The notes under the pieces were generated by a model. It was not told the DNA's origin. It saw only the letters and a program-made list of their open reading frames with translations, and ran no database searches. Of a DNA stretch of 64,000 bases, positions 17,961-28,001 are shown piece after piece; the stretch's first letter is position 1, and each line of letters begins with the position of its first letter. Location of the stretch: positions 186,001 through 250,000 of the forward strand of contig JAVTVJ010001130.1 in the NCBI GenBank assembly GCA_034509425.1, in the 5' to 3' direction. This stretch comes from Eopsaltria australis (Eukaryota; Chordata; Aves; Passeriformes; Petroicidae). A program made the position numbers and the translations under genes.

Positions 17961-18574
17961 CCCTGAGCCTGCAGAGCTCCATCCCTGCTGCCACACAAAG
18001 GGACAGCCTTCACCAGCCCAAGCAGCAGCACATTAATGGACAGCCAGAGCCAGATCCAGCACATGGAGCCCACGCTGAGCCCAGCTGGGACAGCTGCTCC
18101 GCTCATCCCACACATCCATAAGCCTCTTTTCTGCTTAGGAAGGACTTAGGGCGACTTTGGACTCTGCAAAACCCTAAAATCTCATTTTTCACTTTGCACT
18201 TAGGCCCGGCTTAATACCTGCTCTGTTCTGTGCCTTAAAACATCTGGCAAGATCACAGACCTGTCTGCAACCCCCAGGAGAGCTCTCTGGGAGTGGTGCT
18301 TGAGCTTCTGCATCCACACTTTCCATTCCCTGGTGGGAATCAGGGATCTCTTCTGGATTAACGAGGCTGGGATGGGAGGTGCCACCACCACCACCTCAGC
18401 AGGGCTCACCTGGGCAGCCTGAGCTCCACAGGTCCAGCCTTGGCCAGCACCACCCAGGGCATCTCCAAACCTCCCCCAGGTCTGAGCCCAGCATTGGAGG
18501 GGAAATGGATAAAGTCATGGATTTATTCACAGGACAGACTCCACGCAACCACCTGGGAGTGCTGCCAAGGGCAA

Positions 18575-18735
18575 CAGAACCATGGAATGCTCAGGCTTGG
18601 AAGGGACCTCAAGACCATCCCCATGGCAGGGACACCTTCCAGTATTCCAGGTGACTCCAAGCCCTGTCCAACCTGGCCCTGGGCACTTCCAGGGATCCAG
18701 GGGCAGCCACAGCTCCTCTGGCTGTTGGGGTTGCC
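18575..18735 (-). mobile_element. CR1 LINE fragment
   Basis: Reverse CR1 tail: catggaatgctcaggcttgg, aagggacctcaagaccatcc, then ccctgggcacttccagggat. Confidence 0.8.
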
Positions 18736-18782
18736 CTTCCCTCTGCTGTGAGCAGCATTTAATGTGACTTAGCCAAGGTTTA

Positions 18783-18786
18783 GTTT

Positions 18787-18820
<34 letters not shown>

Positions 18821-18957
18821 TTTCTTTCTTCCTTTCTTTCTTCCTTTCTTTCTTCCTTTCTTTCTTCCTTTCTTTCTTCCTTTCTTCCTTTCTTCCTTTC
18901 TTCCTTTCTTCCTTCCTTCCTTCCTTCCTTTCTTTCTTTCTTCCTTTCTTTCTTTTC
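18783..18957 (+). repeat. (CTTT)n/(CCTT)n polypyrimidine tract
   Basis: About 175 bases made only of C and T on the plus strand, mixing TTTC and TTCC units. A mirror-repeat tract of this kind can form triplex DNA. Confidence 0.95.
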
Positions 18958-19594
18958 ATCCCCATAAACTTTGCTGGGTCAGGTTTCTGCCTTGGCTGCT
19001 CCTCAGGTGGAGCTGGTGGCTCCTGCAGGAACCTTCCAAGGAATTGCTCACTCCTTTATGTTCCAGCTCTGAGTAACCTCCACTTTGGCTCATTTTCACA
19101 TCAAAACACCCCTGTTTTAAATCCCATCGTGAGGCAGCCAACCCCAGGGGACTCCCTGCACCCTCCTGTCCCTGCAGAGCCACTGGACACAGAGGCTTTG
19201 GCCAGCCCAGGGCAGCTCCAGGCTCATGGAGCAACAGCACCAGGGCCCAGCGTGGAACCACAACCAGCACCAAGCCCCTTGAGCAGCCAGGGGAGTGCCC
19301 AGCACCAGGAAAGCACTGTGTGCCACCCAGGAGTGACAGAAAGGAGCAGCTGTGACAGGAAACACATCCCCAGAGCCTCCCCCTGCCCTGCAAGGAGCAG
19401 CTGAACCTCACAGCCTACACACAGGGACACCTCAGCTCCCTGAGCAGAACAAACCCTGCCCCAAAGTCAGGAGTGTGAAGTGCTTTAGACAATCCCTACA
19501 GAGCTCTGCTCCTTTAATATGGGATATTCACAGAGCTGCCACCCCCGAGGTGACACTGCAGCAGCAGCAAGGTGACACTCGCTGGCACTGCAGG

Positions 19595-19965
19595 ATCCCA
19601 GCCCTCAATTCCCAGCTCTCAACTCCCCAAACTGAGAGCCCTCATCTCCCCAAATTCAGCCCTCAACTCCCTGAGTTTATGGCTCTCACCTCCCTGGATT
19701 CAGAGCCCGCCTCTCCCCAAATTCAGCCTTCAACTCCCCACATTCATGGCCCTCAACTCCCTGAGTTCAATCCTCAACACCCTGAGTTCATGGCTCTCAC
19801 CTCCGTGGATTCACAGCCCTCATCTCCCAAATTCAGCCTTCAACTCCCCAAATTAACAGCCCTCATCTCCCAAATTCAGCCCTCATCTCCCCAGATTAAC
19901 AGCCCTCATCTCCCCAGATTCAGTCCTCAACTGCCCAAATTCACAGTCCTGACTGCCCAAATTCC
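19595..19965 (+). repeat. Degenerate minisatellite (about 20-25 bp units)
   Basis: Repeated variants of ccctcaactccccaaattca and ccctcatctccccaaattca in the VAMP7 5' intron. Confidence 0.75.
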
Positions 19966-20344
19966 TGCCCCTCGCTGTGTGAGGACCCAGGAGCCCCGTG
20001 CCCTGCAGCAGCAGCAGCCCCAGCTCTGAGCAGGACGGGTTAAATGAACTGAAAGAGATTAACAAGGAGCATTTTTCTCCTCCCCAGCAGCCCCGTGTTA
20101 CTCCTGAGAGCCACACAAATCTGTTCAAGTGCTGCACGAGCTCCCTCCCCAGCAGTTACAGGAGTCAGGAGTGAAATCCATTCAAAGCAACCCCTCTGCA
20201 GAGCTGTTTTCCAGCTAAACTTACAAAATCACACAGCTGGAAGCAGCCAAGATCAAACCTTCCAAAAAGACACTGCAAGGTGCAGGAGCTGCTGCCTCAG
20301 GTCCCTCTGGGGATTTAACTGAAGGATCCTAAAAACACACAAGG

Positions 20345-20575
20345 GTTTGGGTTAGAGGGACCTCAGAGCCCATCCAGTGCCACCCCTGCCATGGCAGGGA
20401 CACCTCCCACTGTGCCAGGCTGCTCCAAGCCCTGTCCAGCCTGGCTTTGGACACTTCCAGGGATCCAGGGAACAGCCCCAGCTTCTCTGGGCACCCTGTG
20501 CCAGGGCCTGCCCGCCCTCCCAGCCAGGAATTCCTTCCCAACACAAGGGCACAGAGAAAAACCACAGAAAAACCT
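20345..20575 (-). mobile_element. CR1 LINE fragment
   Basis: Reverse CR1: ggtttgggttagagggacct, ccctgccatggcagggacac, ctggctttggacacttccag, gccagggcctgcccgccctc. Confidence 0.8.
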
Positions 20576-21214
20576 TTTAAGGAACACCAGAAACAGTCTC
20601 CAGCGTGGTGTTTAAACCTCCTGCAAGGATGATTTGCTGCTTTCCGGCCGCTCCTGTGGCCCAGGAGATTCCCAGCTCAGTGCCAGGGAGCCATGGAGCA
20701 GGCCCTGCCTGCGCTTCCAGAAATCCTCTTACAGAAAGCAAAGGGCATCACGCTGCTGTTTAAGCACGGAAGGAACAAGGGGAGGTGTTGCAACCCAGCG
20801 AGCTGCAAACTGCTGCAATAAAGAGCTCGTTTGAGCAGGGTGAGCTCAGCAGAAAGCAGCCCAGGCTTCCCCTTTAACCTCTGCTGGGCAGCTGGAAAAA
20901 TCATTATTTCATTACAGAATATTCCGGCGTGAAGCCCTGGGGTTCTGCTGCTCATTGTGAGCCTGAGAATTGCGACATTTGTGCTCCAGCTTATCCCAAG
21001 TTCAGCGTCCCTTCTGCACACAGGGCTTACTTCAGGCTCCCCCAGTGCATCACTCGGGAAACAAATCACCGAGGAAATGAATCCACGTGGTCCTTCCAGC
21101 CCCACCGCCTTTCCTGGGAGGCTCTGGAGGGGGTAAGGACACAGAGCACCACGGTGACTGAGTAAGCAGCTCCCTGAAGAGGAAACACGTGCACCCCAAA
21201 GCACGGAATCAGGG

Positions 21215-21500
21215 AATTGTTATGGATGGAAAAGCCCTCCCAGACCATTCCCCAGCACTGCCAAGGCCACCATGCCCCATGTCCCCAAGTGCCACATCCA
21301 CGTGGCTTTTAAATCCCTGCAGGGACGGGCACTCCACCCCTGCCCTGGGCAGCTGTGCCAGGGCTGGACAGCCCTTTCCAGGTCAGAATGTTCCCAATAT
21401 CCCACCTAAACCTCCTGGCACAGCCGCATCCTGCCAGCCTCTCACTGCTCCCTGGGAGCAGAGCCCGACCCCCTCCAGCCTCCCTGCACCCCCTGTGATT
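21215..21500 (-). mobile_element. CR1 LINE fragment
   Basis: Reverse CR1: ccccatgtccccaagtgcca, catccacgtggcttttaaat, gggcagctgtgccagggctg, ttcccaatatcccacctaaa. Confidence 0.8.
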
Positions 21501-21530
21501 GATTGATTGATTAATTAACTAATGAAACCA
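21498..21530 (+). repeat. (TGAT)n microsatellite
   Basis: gtgattgattgattgattaattaac type run at the CR1 tail end. Confidence 0.8.
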
Positions 21531-21569
21531 CGCAGTGCTACACCCGTGACACTGTCCACTCCCACACAC

Positions 21570-22095
21570 ACCAGTAACACACCAGTAACACCTGGATAAC
21601 ACACTCGTAAGACATGGGTAACACCCCAGTAACAGGCCAGTAACACATTAATAACACCCCAGTAACACAGCAATAACATCCCAGTAACAGGCCAGTAACG
21701 CACTAATAATACCTCAATAACACAGCTATAACACCCCAGTAACAGGCCAGTAATACCACCAATAACACACTAATAACATCCTAATAACATGTCAGTAACA
21801 CCCCCGGTAACAGGCCAGTAACACACTAAAAATACCCCAATAACACAGCAATAACACACCAGTTAACAGGCCACTGACACCCCCAATAACACACCAGTAA
21901 CAGGCTAGGAACACACCAAAAATACCCCAATAACACAGCAATAACACACCAGTAACAGGCCAGTGACACCCCCAGTAACACACCAGTAACAGGCCAGTAA
22001 CACACTGATACCACCCCCGGTAACAGGCCACATCACTAACACCCCAATAACAAGGCAAATACACCCCAGTAACAGCCCAGTAACAGCCCCAGTAT
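21570..22095 (+). repeat. AT-rich minisatellite (accagtaac/accaataac units)
   Basis: About 520 bases of 9-11 bp units (caccccagtaacaggccagt, aacacactaataacacccca) arranged in larger irregular blocks. It lies immediately downstream of the putative VAMP7 first exon, inside intron 1. Confidence 0.85.
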
Positions 22096-22099
22096 CCCC

Positions 22100-22450
22100 C
22101 AGTAACGCTGCCGGGTCCCCCGTGCCCGTCCCCCGCTCTCCACCCCCGCTCCCGGTGCCGAGCGCGGCCTCCTCCCGCCGGCAGCGCCCGCCGGGCCCGG
22201 GGCTGGGGCTGGGGCTGGGGCTGTGCCCGGCCAGACTCCGCACCCGCACCCGCACCCCGAACCGGCACCGGGGGCCCCGCGGGCTCCCCCGAGCCCCCCG
22301 CGCTCACCGGCGCTCCCGGGCCCCGCCGGCCCCGCTGCGGCCCCGCCCGGCCCGGCCCAGCCCGGCACAGCCCGGCCCCGATCGGCCCCGACGCGTTTCC
22401 GGCCGCGGGGCCGCCGGGAGCCCGCGCTGCGGCCTGGAGCTGAGGGCTGA
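22100..22450. promoter_or_regulatory. CpG island, probable bidirectional VAMP7/POLR1D promoter
   Basis: Dense CpG and G/C runs (gccgagcgcggcctcctccc, cgatcggccccgacgcgttt) separate the minus-strand VAMP7 gene from the plus-strand POLR1D start at 22979. A divergent gene pair over one CpG island is a common promoter layout. No TATA box is seen on either strand. Confidence 0.65.
22309..22420 (-). other. VAMP7: Candidate VAMP7 non-coding first exon
   Basis: The minus strand carries a consensus donor, GCCG|GTGAGCG, at 22309/22308 inside the CpG island. The first coding VAMP7 exon begins with an acceptor at 16352, ten bases before the ATG, so an upstream untranslated exon is required. The upstream limit of 22420 is a guess. 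Confidence 0.45.
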
Positions 22451-22975
22451 GGGCCGGAGCTGAGGCTGGAGCTGAGGGCTGAAGGCCGGAGCTGAGGCTG
22501 GAGCTGAGGCTGGAGCTGAGGGCTGGAGCTGAGAGCCGGAGCTGAGGGCTGAGGGCCGGAGCTGAGGCTGGAGCTGAGGGCTGAGGGCTGGAGCTGAGGC
22601 TGGAGCTGAGGGCCGGAGCTGAGGGCCGGAGCTGAGGGCCGGAGCTGAGAGCCGGAGCTGAGAGCCGGAGCTGAGGGCTGAGGGCTGGAGCTGAGGCTGG
22701 AGCTGAGGGCTGAGAGCCGGAGCTGAGAGCCGGAGCTGAGGGCTGAGGGCTGGAGCTGAGGCTGGAGCTGAGGGCTGAGGGCTGGAGCTGAGGCTGGAGC
22801 TGAGGGCTGAGGGCTGGAGCTGAGGCTGGAGCTGAGGCTGGAGCTGAGGCTGGAGCTGAGGGCTGAGGGCTGGAGCTGAGGCTGGAGCTGAGGCTGGAGC
22901 TGAGGGCCGGAGCTGAGAGCCGGAGCTGAGGGCCGGAGCTGAGAGCCGGAGCTGAGGGCCGGAGCTGAGAGCCCG
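22430..22975 (+). repeat. Minisatellite of GGAGCTGAGG units in divergent promoter
   Basis: About 545 bases of ggagctgagggctgagggcc and ggagctgaggct variants (12-18 bp units) fill the space between the CpG island core and the POLR1D start codon. There are no stop codons on the minus strand through the array, giving a long spurious frame. Confidence 0.92.
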
Positions 22976-22978
22976 GGC

Positions 22979-23014
22979 ATGGCCGGCACCGCCACCGGCA
23001 CCGCGCTGGAAACC
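22979..23014 (+). CDS. POLR1D: POLR1D coding exon 1
   Basis: The ATG at 22979 starts [12 protein letters not shown], and the donor GTGAGG follows at 23015 in phase 0. It was chosen because ALET joins exactly to the next exon's IQADGTD. The start codon directly follows the minisatellite. Confidence 0.7.
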
Positions 23015-26000
23015 GTGAGGAAACGGGCAGCTGGGGGAGCGGGAACGGGAGCGGGAATGGGAATGGGAACGGGGTCGGGAACGGGATCGGGATCGGGTTT
23101 GGGGTCGGGAGCGGGAGCGGGAATGGAATCAGGGTCGGGGTGGGGACCGGGATCGGGATAGGGATGGGGATGGGGATCGCGGTCGCGATCGGGATCAGGA
23201 TCGGAGTCGGGATCGGGAAAGGGATCGGGATTGGGGTCGGGATAGGGATCAGGGTCGGGATCGGGAACGGGAAAGGGATCGGGATTGGGGTCGGGATCGG
23301 GGCCCCGCTGGTTCCCTCACAGGCGGTGGAGCGGGGGACCCGGGCTCTGCTGCCGGGGGAACGCAGCCTCGCGTTGTGCCAGGGGAGGTGATACAGGGGA
23401 AATATCAGGGAAAATGCTTCGTGGAAAGGACTGTCCAGCCCTGGCACAGCTGCGCAGGGCAGGGGTGGAGTGCCCGTCCCTTTAAAAGGTTTAAAAGCCG
23501 CGTGGATATGGCACCTGGGGACATGGCTGAGGGTGGCCTTGGCAGTGCTGGGCATGGTTGAGTTCGGTGGTCTTGGAGGGTTTTTCCAACGTAAATGATT
23601 CCGTGCTTCCGTGGTTCTGTCATTCCCAAGCCTGGCTTAGTGGCAGGGCACCCTCACGTGTGGTGGGGTGGCACCAGCACTGGGACAAACCGTGTCAGGA
23701 TGGCTCCGAGGGACAGCAGCTCTGCAGGCCACCCTTGGCCACATCGCGGGGCTGCTGCCCCGTGCCGGCACTGGGAGACAGCCCAGATCCCTGTCCCTGG
23801 TGCTCCATCCCACCTGCCGTTCCCCCCTGCATCCAAATCCCCCAGGTGTCACCCCAGACACCTCGGGACACCGCGGGGCTTTCCCTGTCCCTGGTCTGCA
23901 GGGAGTGAGGCTGAGGACAGCGAGCGGTGTCACCTGAAACAGGAGGGACAGCGCAGAACTCACCTTTTGGATCAGTTTAATGAAGTTCAGGGCTTTGAGG
24001 TCATTCAGTGGGGAGCAGAAGCAAGAGGAAATCAGGACTAACATGATTTCAAACCGGGTGTAGTTTTGGAGCTTTCCCTGCTCTGTGGAAGTGTTTTGGT
24101 CCCACAGCAGCAGCAGAGGTGGCCCAGGCAGACCTGCAGCCCTCTCAGTGACTCTGGGGAGCTGGGCACAGGAGCTGATGCTCACCCTGCAGGTGTCCCT
24201 GGCCCCAGGGGGTCACAGCTTGTCCTCTCTACCCATGTGACAGATCCAGGCCGATGGCACGGACGGGAACTGCGTCACCTTCGTGCTGCACGACGAGGAT
24301 CACACCCTGGGCAACTCCCTGCGCTACATGGTCATGAAGAAGTGAGTGTGGCCCCTGAGGGACCCCTGTGCCCTGCCCTGCCCTTGCCCTTCCTGATCCC
24401 CACCTCAGCTGTGGCTGGGATGAGGGAAGCGATCCCAAATCCCCTCTGTGCACTCCCTCCCAGCCTTTGTGTCAGACATGGAGCTCTGCTCCCACCTGCT
24501 CCTCCTGTTCCCTGTGCTGTGTCAGGAGCCTGAGAGCACCAATCACCCTTAAAGGGCCTGACCAGCCTCTCTGAGCCTCCACCCACACCCTCCCCTGCCC
24601 AGGAGCCCCAGTTAAGCTCAGCCCAGGGCTTTCAGTCCCTCCCGAGCTGCTGGAGGAGTAACTGGGTCATGGACTCCATTTCCCATCCCTGGAACTGTCC
24701 CAGCCCAGGTTGGATGGGGCTTGGAGCAACCTGGGATAGTGGAAGCTGTCCCAGCCCGTGGCAGGAGGTGGGACTGGATGAGCTTTAGGGTCCCTGTGAT
24801 AAATCACTGTGACAACACAAGAAAAGGCTGCTGGCCAGGAAGGGGCTCTTCCTGCTGGGGCCCAAAGCTCCAGCACCCAGCTCAGCTGGAGGGAGAGGCC
24901 CTGCAAAGCCTCGGGAGCTCCTGCAGTGCCCTGGACCACGCAGCCTCCCCACCCAGCAGAGCAGCAGCAGGTTTGGTCACAGGGAGAATTCCAAACAGCC
25001 AGGATCCCGTGTTTGGGGCTGCAGGGCTGGCACTGGCCTGGCTGTGGTGCCAGCACGGTGCCAGCCGTGTCTTTGCCCTGCAGAGCTCCAGCTCAGCTCA
25101 GAGAGAGGTGGCTGTGAGGGAGCAGGGTGACACAGGGAGTTTCCCCTCAGCACATCCCTCTCCTAAGTCATGCTGGAAACACCCTGAGCCCCAGCAGGTC
25201 TGGGGTGCCCCGAGCCTCTGACTTCCCAGGGATTTTCTGTGGATTGGCCTGGGTTTCACTGCTCCCTCCCCTCTCTGCCCTCCTGCAGCCCTGACGTGGA
25301 GTTCTGTGGCTACTGCATCACACACCCCTCAGAAAGCAAGATCAACTTCAGGATCCAGACCAGAGGTGAGGCTGGGGCTGTCCCTCCGTGTCTGGGGCCC
25401 TGTTCCCATGGAATTCCCCCTGCTTGTGCCAGCTTCTCACCAGGAGTCCATTAAATAAAGAAAAGGCCTTTCCCCCTGGCCTCTGCCAGGCACTGCAGTG
25501 CTGAACCCCTGTGCTGAGCCTCACAGGCTGCACCCAGAATTCTGCTCCAGCTGCAGTGGGAAGAGCATCCCTGGCTCCAGGCACCTGGGCTGGCTGGGAG
25601 CAGCCCTGGCACCCTGAGCTGTGGGGCTGGGGAGGGGACACACCCCTGGGGAAAGTAAGGACTGCCCTTGGGAAGCCACCTGCCATGTCACTAATCCATC
25701 TTTTCCCAAAGGGGCCCTTCCTGCTGTGGAGCCCTTCCGGAAAGGGCTGAACGACCTGATGGGAGTGTGCCAACATGTGCTCAACACCTTTGAGGTGAGA
25801 CATTCCTGGAGATCTCAGGGCCTGTTCTGTCCCTTGGGTCATTCCTGGAGATCTCAGGGTCACTTCTGTCCCTTGGGCCATTCCTGGGTGGCTTAGGGTC
25901 AGTTCTGTCCCTTGGGCCATTCCTGAGTGGCTCAGGGTCAGTTCTGTCCCTTGGGCCATTCCTGGGTGGCTCAGGGTCACTTCTGTCCCTTGGGCCATTC

Positions 26001-26567
26001 CTGGGTAGCTCAGGGTCACTTCTGTCCTTTGGGCCATTCCTGGGTAGCTCAGGGTCACTTCTGTCCCTTGGGCCATTCCTGGGTGGCTCAGGGTCACTTC
26101 TGTCCCTTGGGCCATTCCTGGGTGGCTCAGGGTCACTTCTGTCCCTTGGGCCATTCCTGGGTGGCTCAGGGTCACTTCTGTCCCTTGGGCCATTCCTGGG
26201 TGGCTCAGGGTCAGTTCTGTCCCTTGGGCCATTCCTGGGTGGCTCAGGGTCACTTCTGTCCCCTGATCCCAGAGGGGGATGCTGAGGTCTGTGCCGGAGA
26301 CGCCTCTGGCAGGAAAACCTGGGAGGTTTTTTTGGAGAGGCTCTGCCTGATCCATGGCATGGCCTGGCTCCCTTTCCCTTGGAGTGATTGGAAATCTCAG
26401 CCACTTCCAAAAGCTCTGCCAGAGCTTCCCAGCCTTTCCAGGCACCACAGCAGGGTGGTGGCTCTGTGCCACACCAGGGACACCTTGGTGGCATTTGTGC
26501 TTCGCTCTTGTTTCAGAGGAGCGTGAAGGAGTTCAGGGCACAGAAGGAGGAGGAGGAGATGCAGTAG
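22979..26567 (+). CDS. POLR1D: POLR1D (RPAC2, RNA polymerase I and III subunit), 5 coding exons
   Basis: Exons 22979-23014, 24244-24341, 25289-25365, 25712-25794 and 26517-26567 join in frame to 114 residues. The product matches the RPB11/RPAC2 fold: [94 protein letters not shown]2 pairs with POLR1C (RPAC1) to form the alpha-like assembly platform shared by RNA polymerases I and III, and it acts in nucleolus and nucleoplasm. Human isoform 1 is longer at the N-terminus. Here the first exon gives only 12 residues before the split, but ALET followed by IQADGTD aligns well with the human ALEMVQAAGTD. The C-terminal tail EEEEMQ differs from human. The first exon is the least certain. Confidence 0.9.
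23035..23315 (+). repeat. G-rich 6-bp-based array in POLR1D intron 1
   Basis: Units GGGAAC, GGGATC, GGGAAT and GGGTC repeated for about 280 bases, with continuous GGG runs every 3-5 bases. It starts 20 bases after the exon 1 donor. Confidence 0.9.
23420..23610 (+). mobile_element. CR1 LINE 3' fragment
   Basis: Sense CR1 end: ttaaaagccgcgtggatatg, gcacctggggacatggctga, ccttggcagtgctgggcatg, gtcttggagggtttttccaa. Confidence 0.8.
24244..24341 (+). CDS. POLR1D: POLR1D coding exon 2
   Basis: The acceptor catgtgacag ends at 24243 and the donor gtgagt starts at 24342. It encodes the [20 protein letters not shown] core shared by RPB11-family subunits. Confidence 0.95.
24680..24800 (+). mobile_element. 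CR1 LINE 3' fragment
   Basis: Sense CR1 fragment: ggttggatggggcttggagc, aacctgggatagtggaagct, gactggatgagctttagggt. Confidence 0.75.
25289..25365 (+). CDS. POLR1D: POLR1D coding exon 3
   Basis: The acceptor ctcctgcag ends at 25288 and the donor gtgagg starts at 25366. It encodes [20 protein letters not shown] and RIQTR. Confidence 0.95.
25712..25794 (+). CDS. POLR1D: POLR1D coding exon 4
   Basis: The acceptor ttttcccaaag ends at 25711 and the donor gtgaga starts at 25795. It encodes [20 protein letters not shown] and HVLNTFE. A 39-bp repeat array starts four bases after the donor. Confidence 0.95.
25799..26265 (+). repeat. 39-bp minisatellite starting at POLR1D exon 4 donor
   Basis: About 12 units of cattcctgggtggctcaggg plus tcacttctgtcccttgggc, beginning within the donor region gtgagacattcctgg. 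The 39-bp period keeps frames open on both strands. Confidence 0.92.
26517..26567 (+). CDS. POLR1D: POLR1D terminal coding exon
   Basis: The acceptor cttgtttcag ends at 26516. It encodes [16 protein letters not shown] and TAG, equivalent in position to the human SIKDYKDQKA tail. Confidence 0.85.
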   Translation, partial: RSVKEFRAQKEEEEMQ

Positions 26568-26710
26568 CCTTTGGGAATGGCCTGGATGCCCATGGATGTG
26601 TAACCTCTGTGTGTTGAATTCCCTGTGTCCAAACGAGTTTTTGTTGTTGTTTTTTTATTACTTTGCTGCAAAATGTATTTTTATTAATAATAAAGTTTAT
26701 TAATTTAGAT
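26568..26710 (+). other. POLR1D: POLR1D 3'UTR
   Basis: A short 3'UTR ending just after the AATAAA at 26689. Confidence 0.65.
26689..26694 (+). terminator. POLR1D: POLR1D poly(A) signal AATAAA
   Basis: Canonical hexamer 122 bases after the stop. It lies about 170 bases from the opposing EDNRB2 signal. Confidence 0.75.
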
Positions 26711-26865
26711 GCTGCAGAGCTGACGCTGTGTCCTGCTCAGCACAGGGATGACAGGGCACAGAACAAGGACACAGATTGCTCCACAGCTTGGGATATTTAT
26801 GGAAAATGGGCTGGTCTTGATATTCCTCAGTCTCTGTTTTCCTTGAAACCAATTTGTCTTTATGA

Positions 26866-26871
26866 TTTATT
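26866..26871 (-). terminator. EDNRB2: Candidate EDNRB2 poly(A) signal AATAAA
   Basis: TTTATT on the plus strand inside gatttatttg. It is the best-placed minus-strand hexamer before the convergent POLR1D end. Confidence 0.5.
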
Positions 26872-26999
26872 TGTAAAACATTTACATTTCAGTGAAAGTT
26901 AAGCTAAAAAATCCACCCCAACACCTGGAAAATGTTTTAATTGCAGGTCTCATCTCTTCTCCCCTTTTCCTCTCTCCATTTTTTTCCATCACAAGGTAG

Positions 27000-27045
27000 A
27001 GGGGGGAAGGAAGGAAGGAAAAGAGAGAGAAGGAAAAGAGAGATG
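27000..27045 (+). repeat. Polypurine (GGAA/GAGA) run
   Basis: ggggggaaggaaggaaggaa followed by aagagagagaag. Confidence 0.8.
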
Positions 27046-27134
27046 TGGGAAAACCAACAAAAAATCATCAAAAACTTGGTAAACACAACTTTTTCACGTC
27101 GTTTTTCTGAAATTTTTGGCAAGAGTGATTGTTA

Positions 27135-27320
27135 GAATGGAACCAGGGTTCCCAGTCACATGGAGTCACTTGGGTTGGAATCACAGACTGCTTTGGGTTG
27201 GGAGGGACCTTCACTCCCTCTCATTCCACCCCTGCCACAGGCAGGGACACCTTCCAGTGTCCCAGGGTGCTCCCAATTTCCAACCTGGCCTTGAAAACTG
27301 CTGGAAAATCACCTGGGGGA
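27135..27320 (-). mobile_element. CR1 LINE fragment
   Basis: Reverse CR1: ctttgggttgggagggacct, ccctgccacaggcagggaca, ccaacctggccttgaaaact. Confidence 0.75.
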
Positions 27321-27851
27321 TGAATTATTGCCAATAATAAATTCGAGGGAGCCCTTTCCCGTGTTGTGGTTGGTTCCAGTGGCTCTTCCAGCTGAGATTG
27401 GACCTTCTCCAGTGCCTTCCCCACCTCCACGTGACCACGAGGACGTGTCTGTCCCTCGCAGGGATTTATCCAACCTTGGGTTGGCTTTTCCAGCTGGGAA
27501 TTGTCACTCCCCCTCTCCTCCTCACCCCACATCCACCTCAGAGTGACCACCCCAACCTTCCTTCCCTTCTCACCTTCCACCCCGAGGCAAATGGCCACAA
27601 ATCCCTTGGTTTTCCTGTGAGGAAATGAAGAATCCTGTGAGGATCTGGATCCCCTTCCCTCTCCTGCAGGAGGTGATCAGGGCTGGGGTCAGGGGCTGGG
27701 TCTGGAGCTGGTCCCGGGGAAATGCCCCAGCTCCTTCCAGGTGGGTTAGGACACGAAGGCAAAGCTGGTTCAGGCCCAGCCAGGAAAAGCCTGGGAGAGG
27801 ATCAGAGGGGTCCTGCTGTCCTTGTGCCTTGTCCTGGGCACTGGCAGGGCT

Positions 27852-28001
27852 TTAGGAAGAGCTGTACTTGTTGCTCAGGCGGGAGCTGCTCCGGTCCAGC
27901 CCCAGCTCCTGCCCCGTGGCTTTCCACTTCCCAACAGATCCCTTCTCATCCGTGGGGGTGATGCTCAGGGCCGGCCTCTGGCACCAGCAGCACAGGCAGG
28001 A
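27852..28001 (-). CDS. EDNRB2: EDNRB2 terminal coding exon
   Basis: Encodes [20 protein letters not shown], a divergent linker, and the ending [12 protein letters not shown] with TAA (27854-27852). Confidence 0.95.
   Translation of the reverse strand, partial: SCLCCWCQRPALSITPTDEKGSVGKWKATGQELGLDRSSSRLSNKYSSS

Larger units (their letters stand above)
26860..27851 (-). other. EDNRB2: EDNRB2 3'UTR (approximate)
   Basis: About 1 kb from the stop to the minus-strand AATAAA at 26871. It includes a CR1 fragment and a purine-rich run at 27000-27045. Confidence 0.5.

Noticed and set aside
21792..23555. 587-residue minus-strand frame across the CpG island
   Set aside because: Runs through three different arrays and the promoter. 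It is explained by stop-free repeat units.
25348..26472. 374-residue minus-strand frame of repeats opposite POLR1D
   Set aside because: Antisense shadow of the 39-bp array.
22979..26567. POLR1D as a retrocopy or pseudogene
   Set aside because: Introns, exact phases and intact frame show a normal spliced gene.
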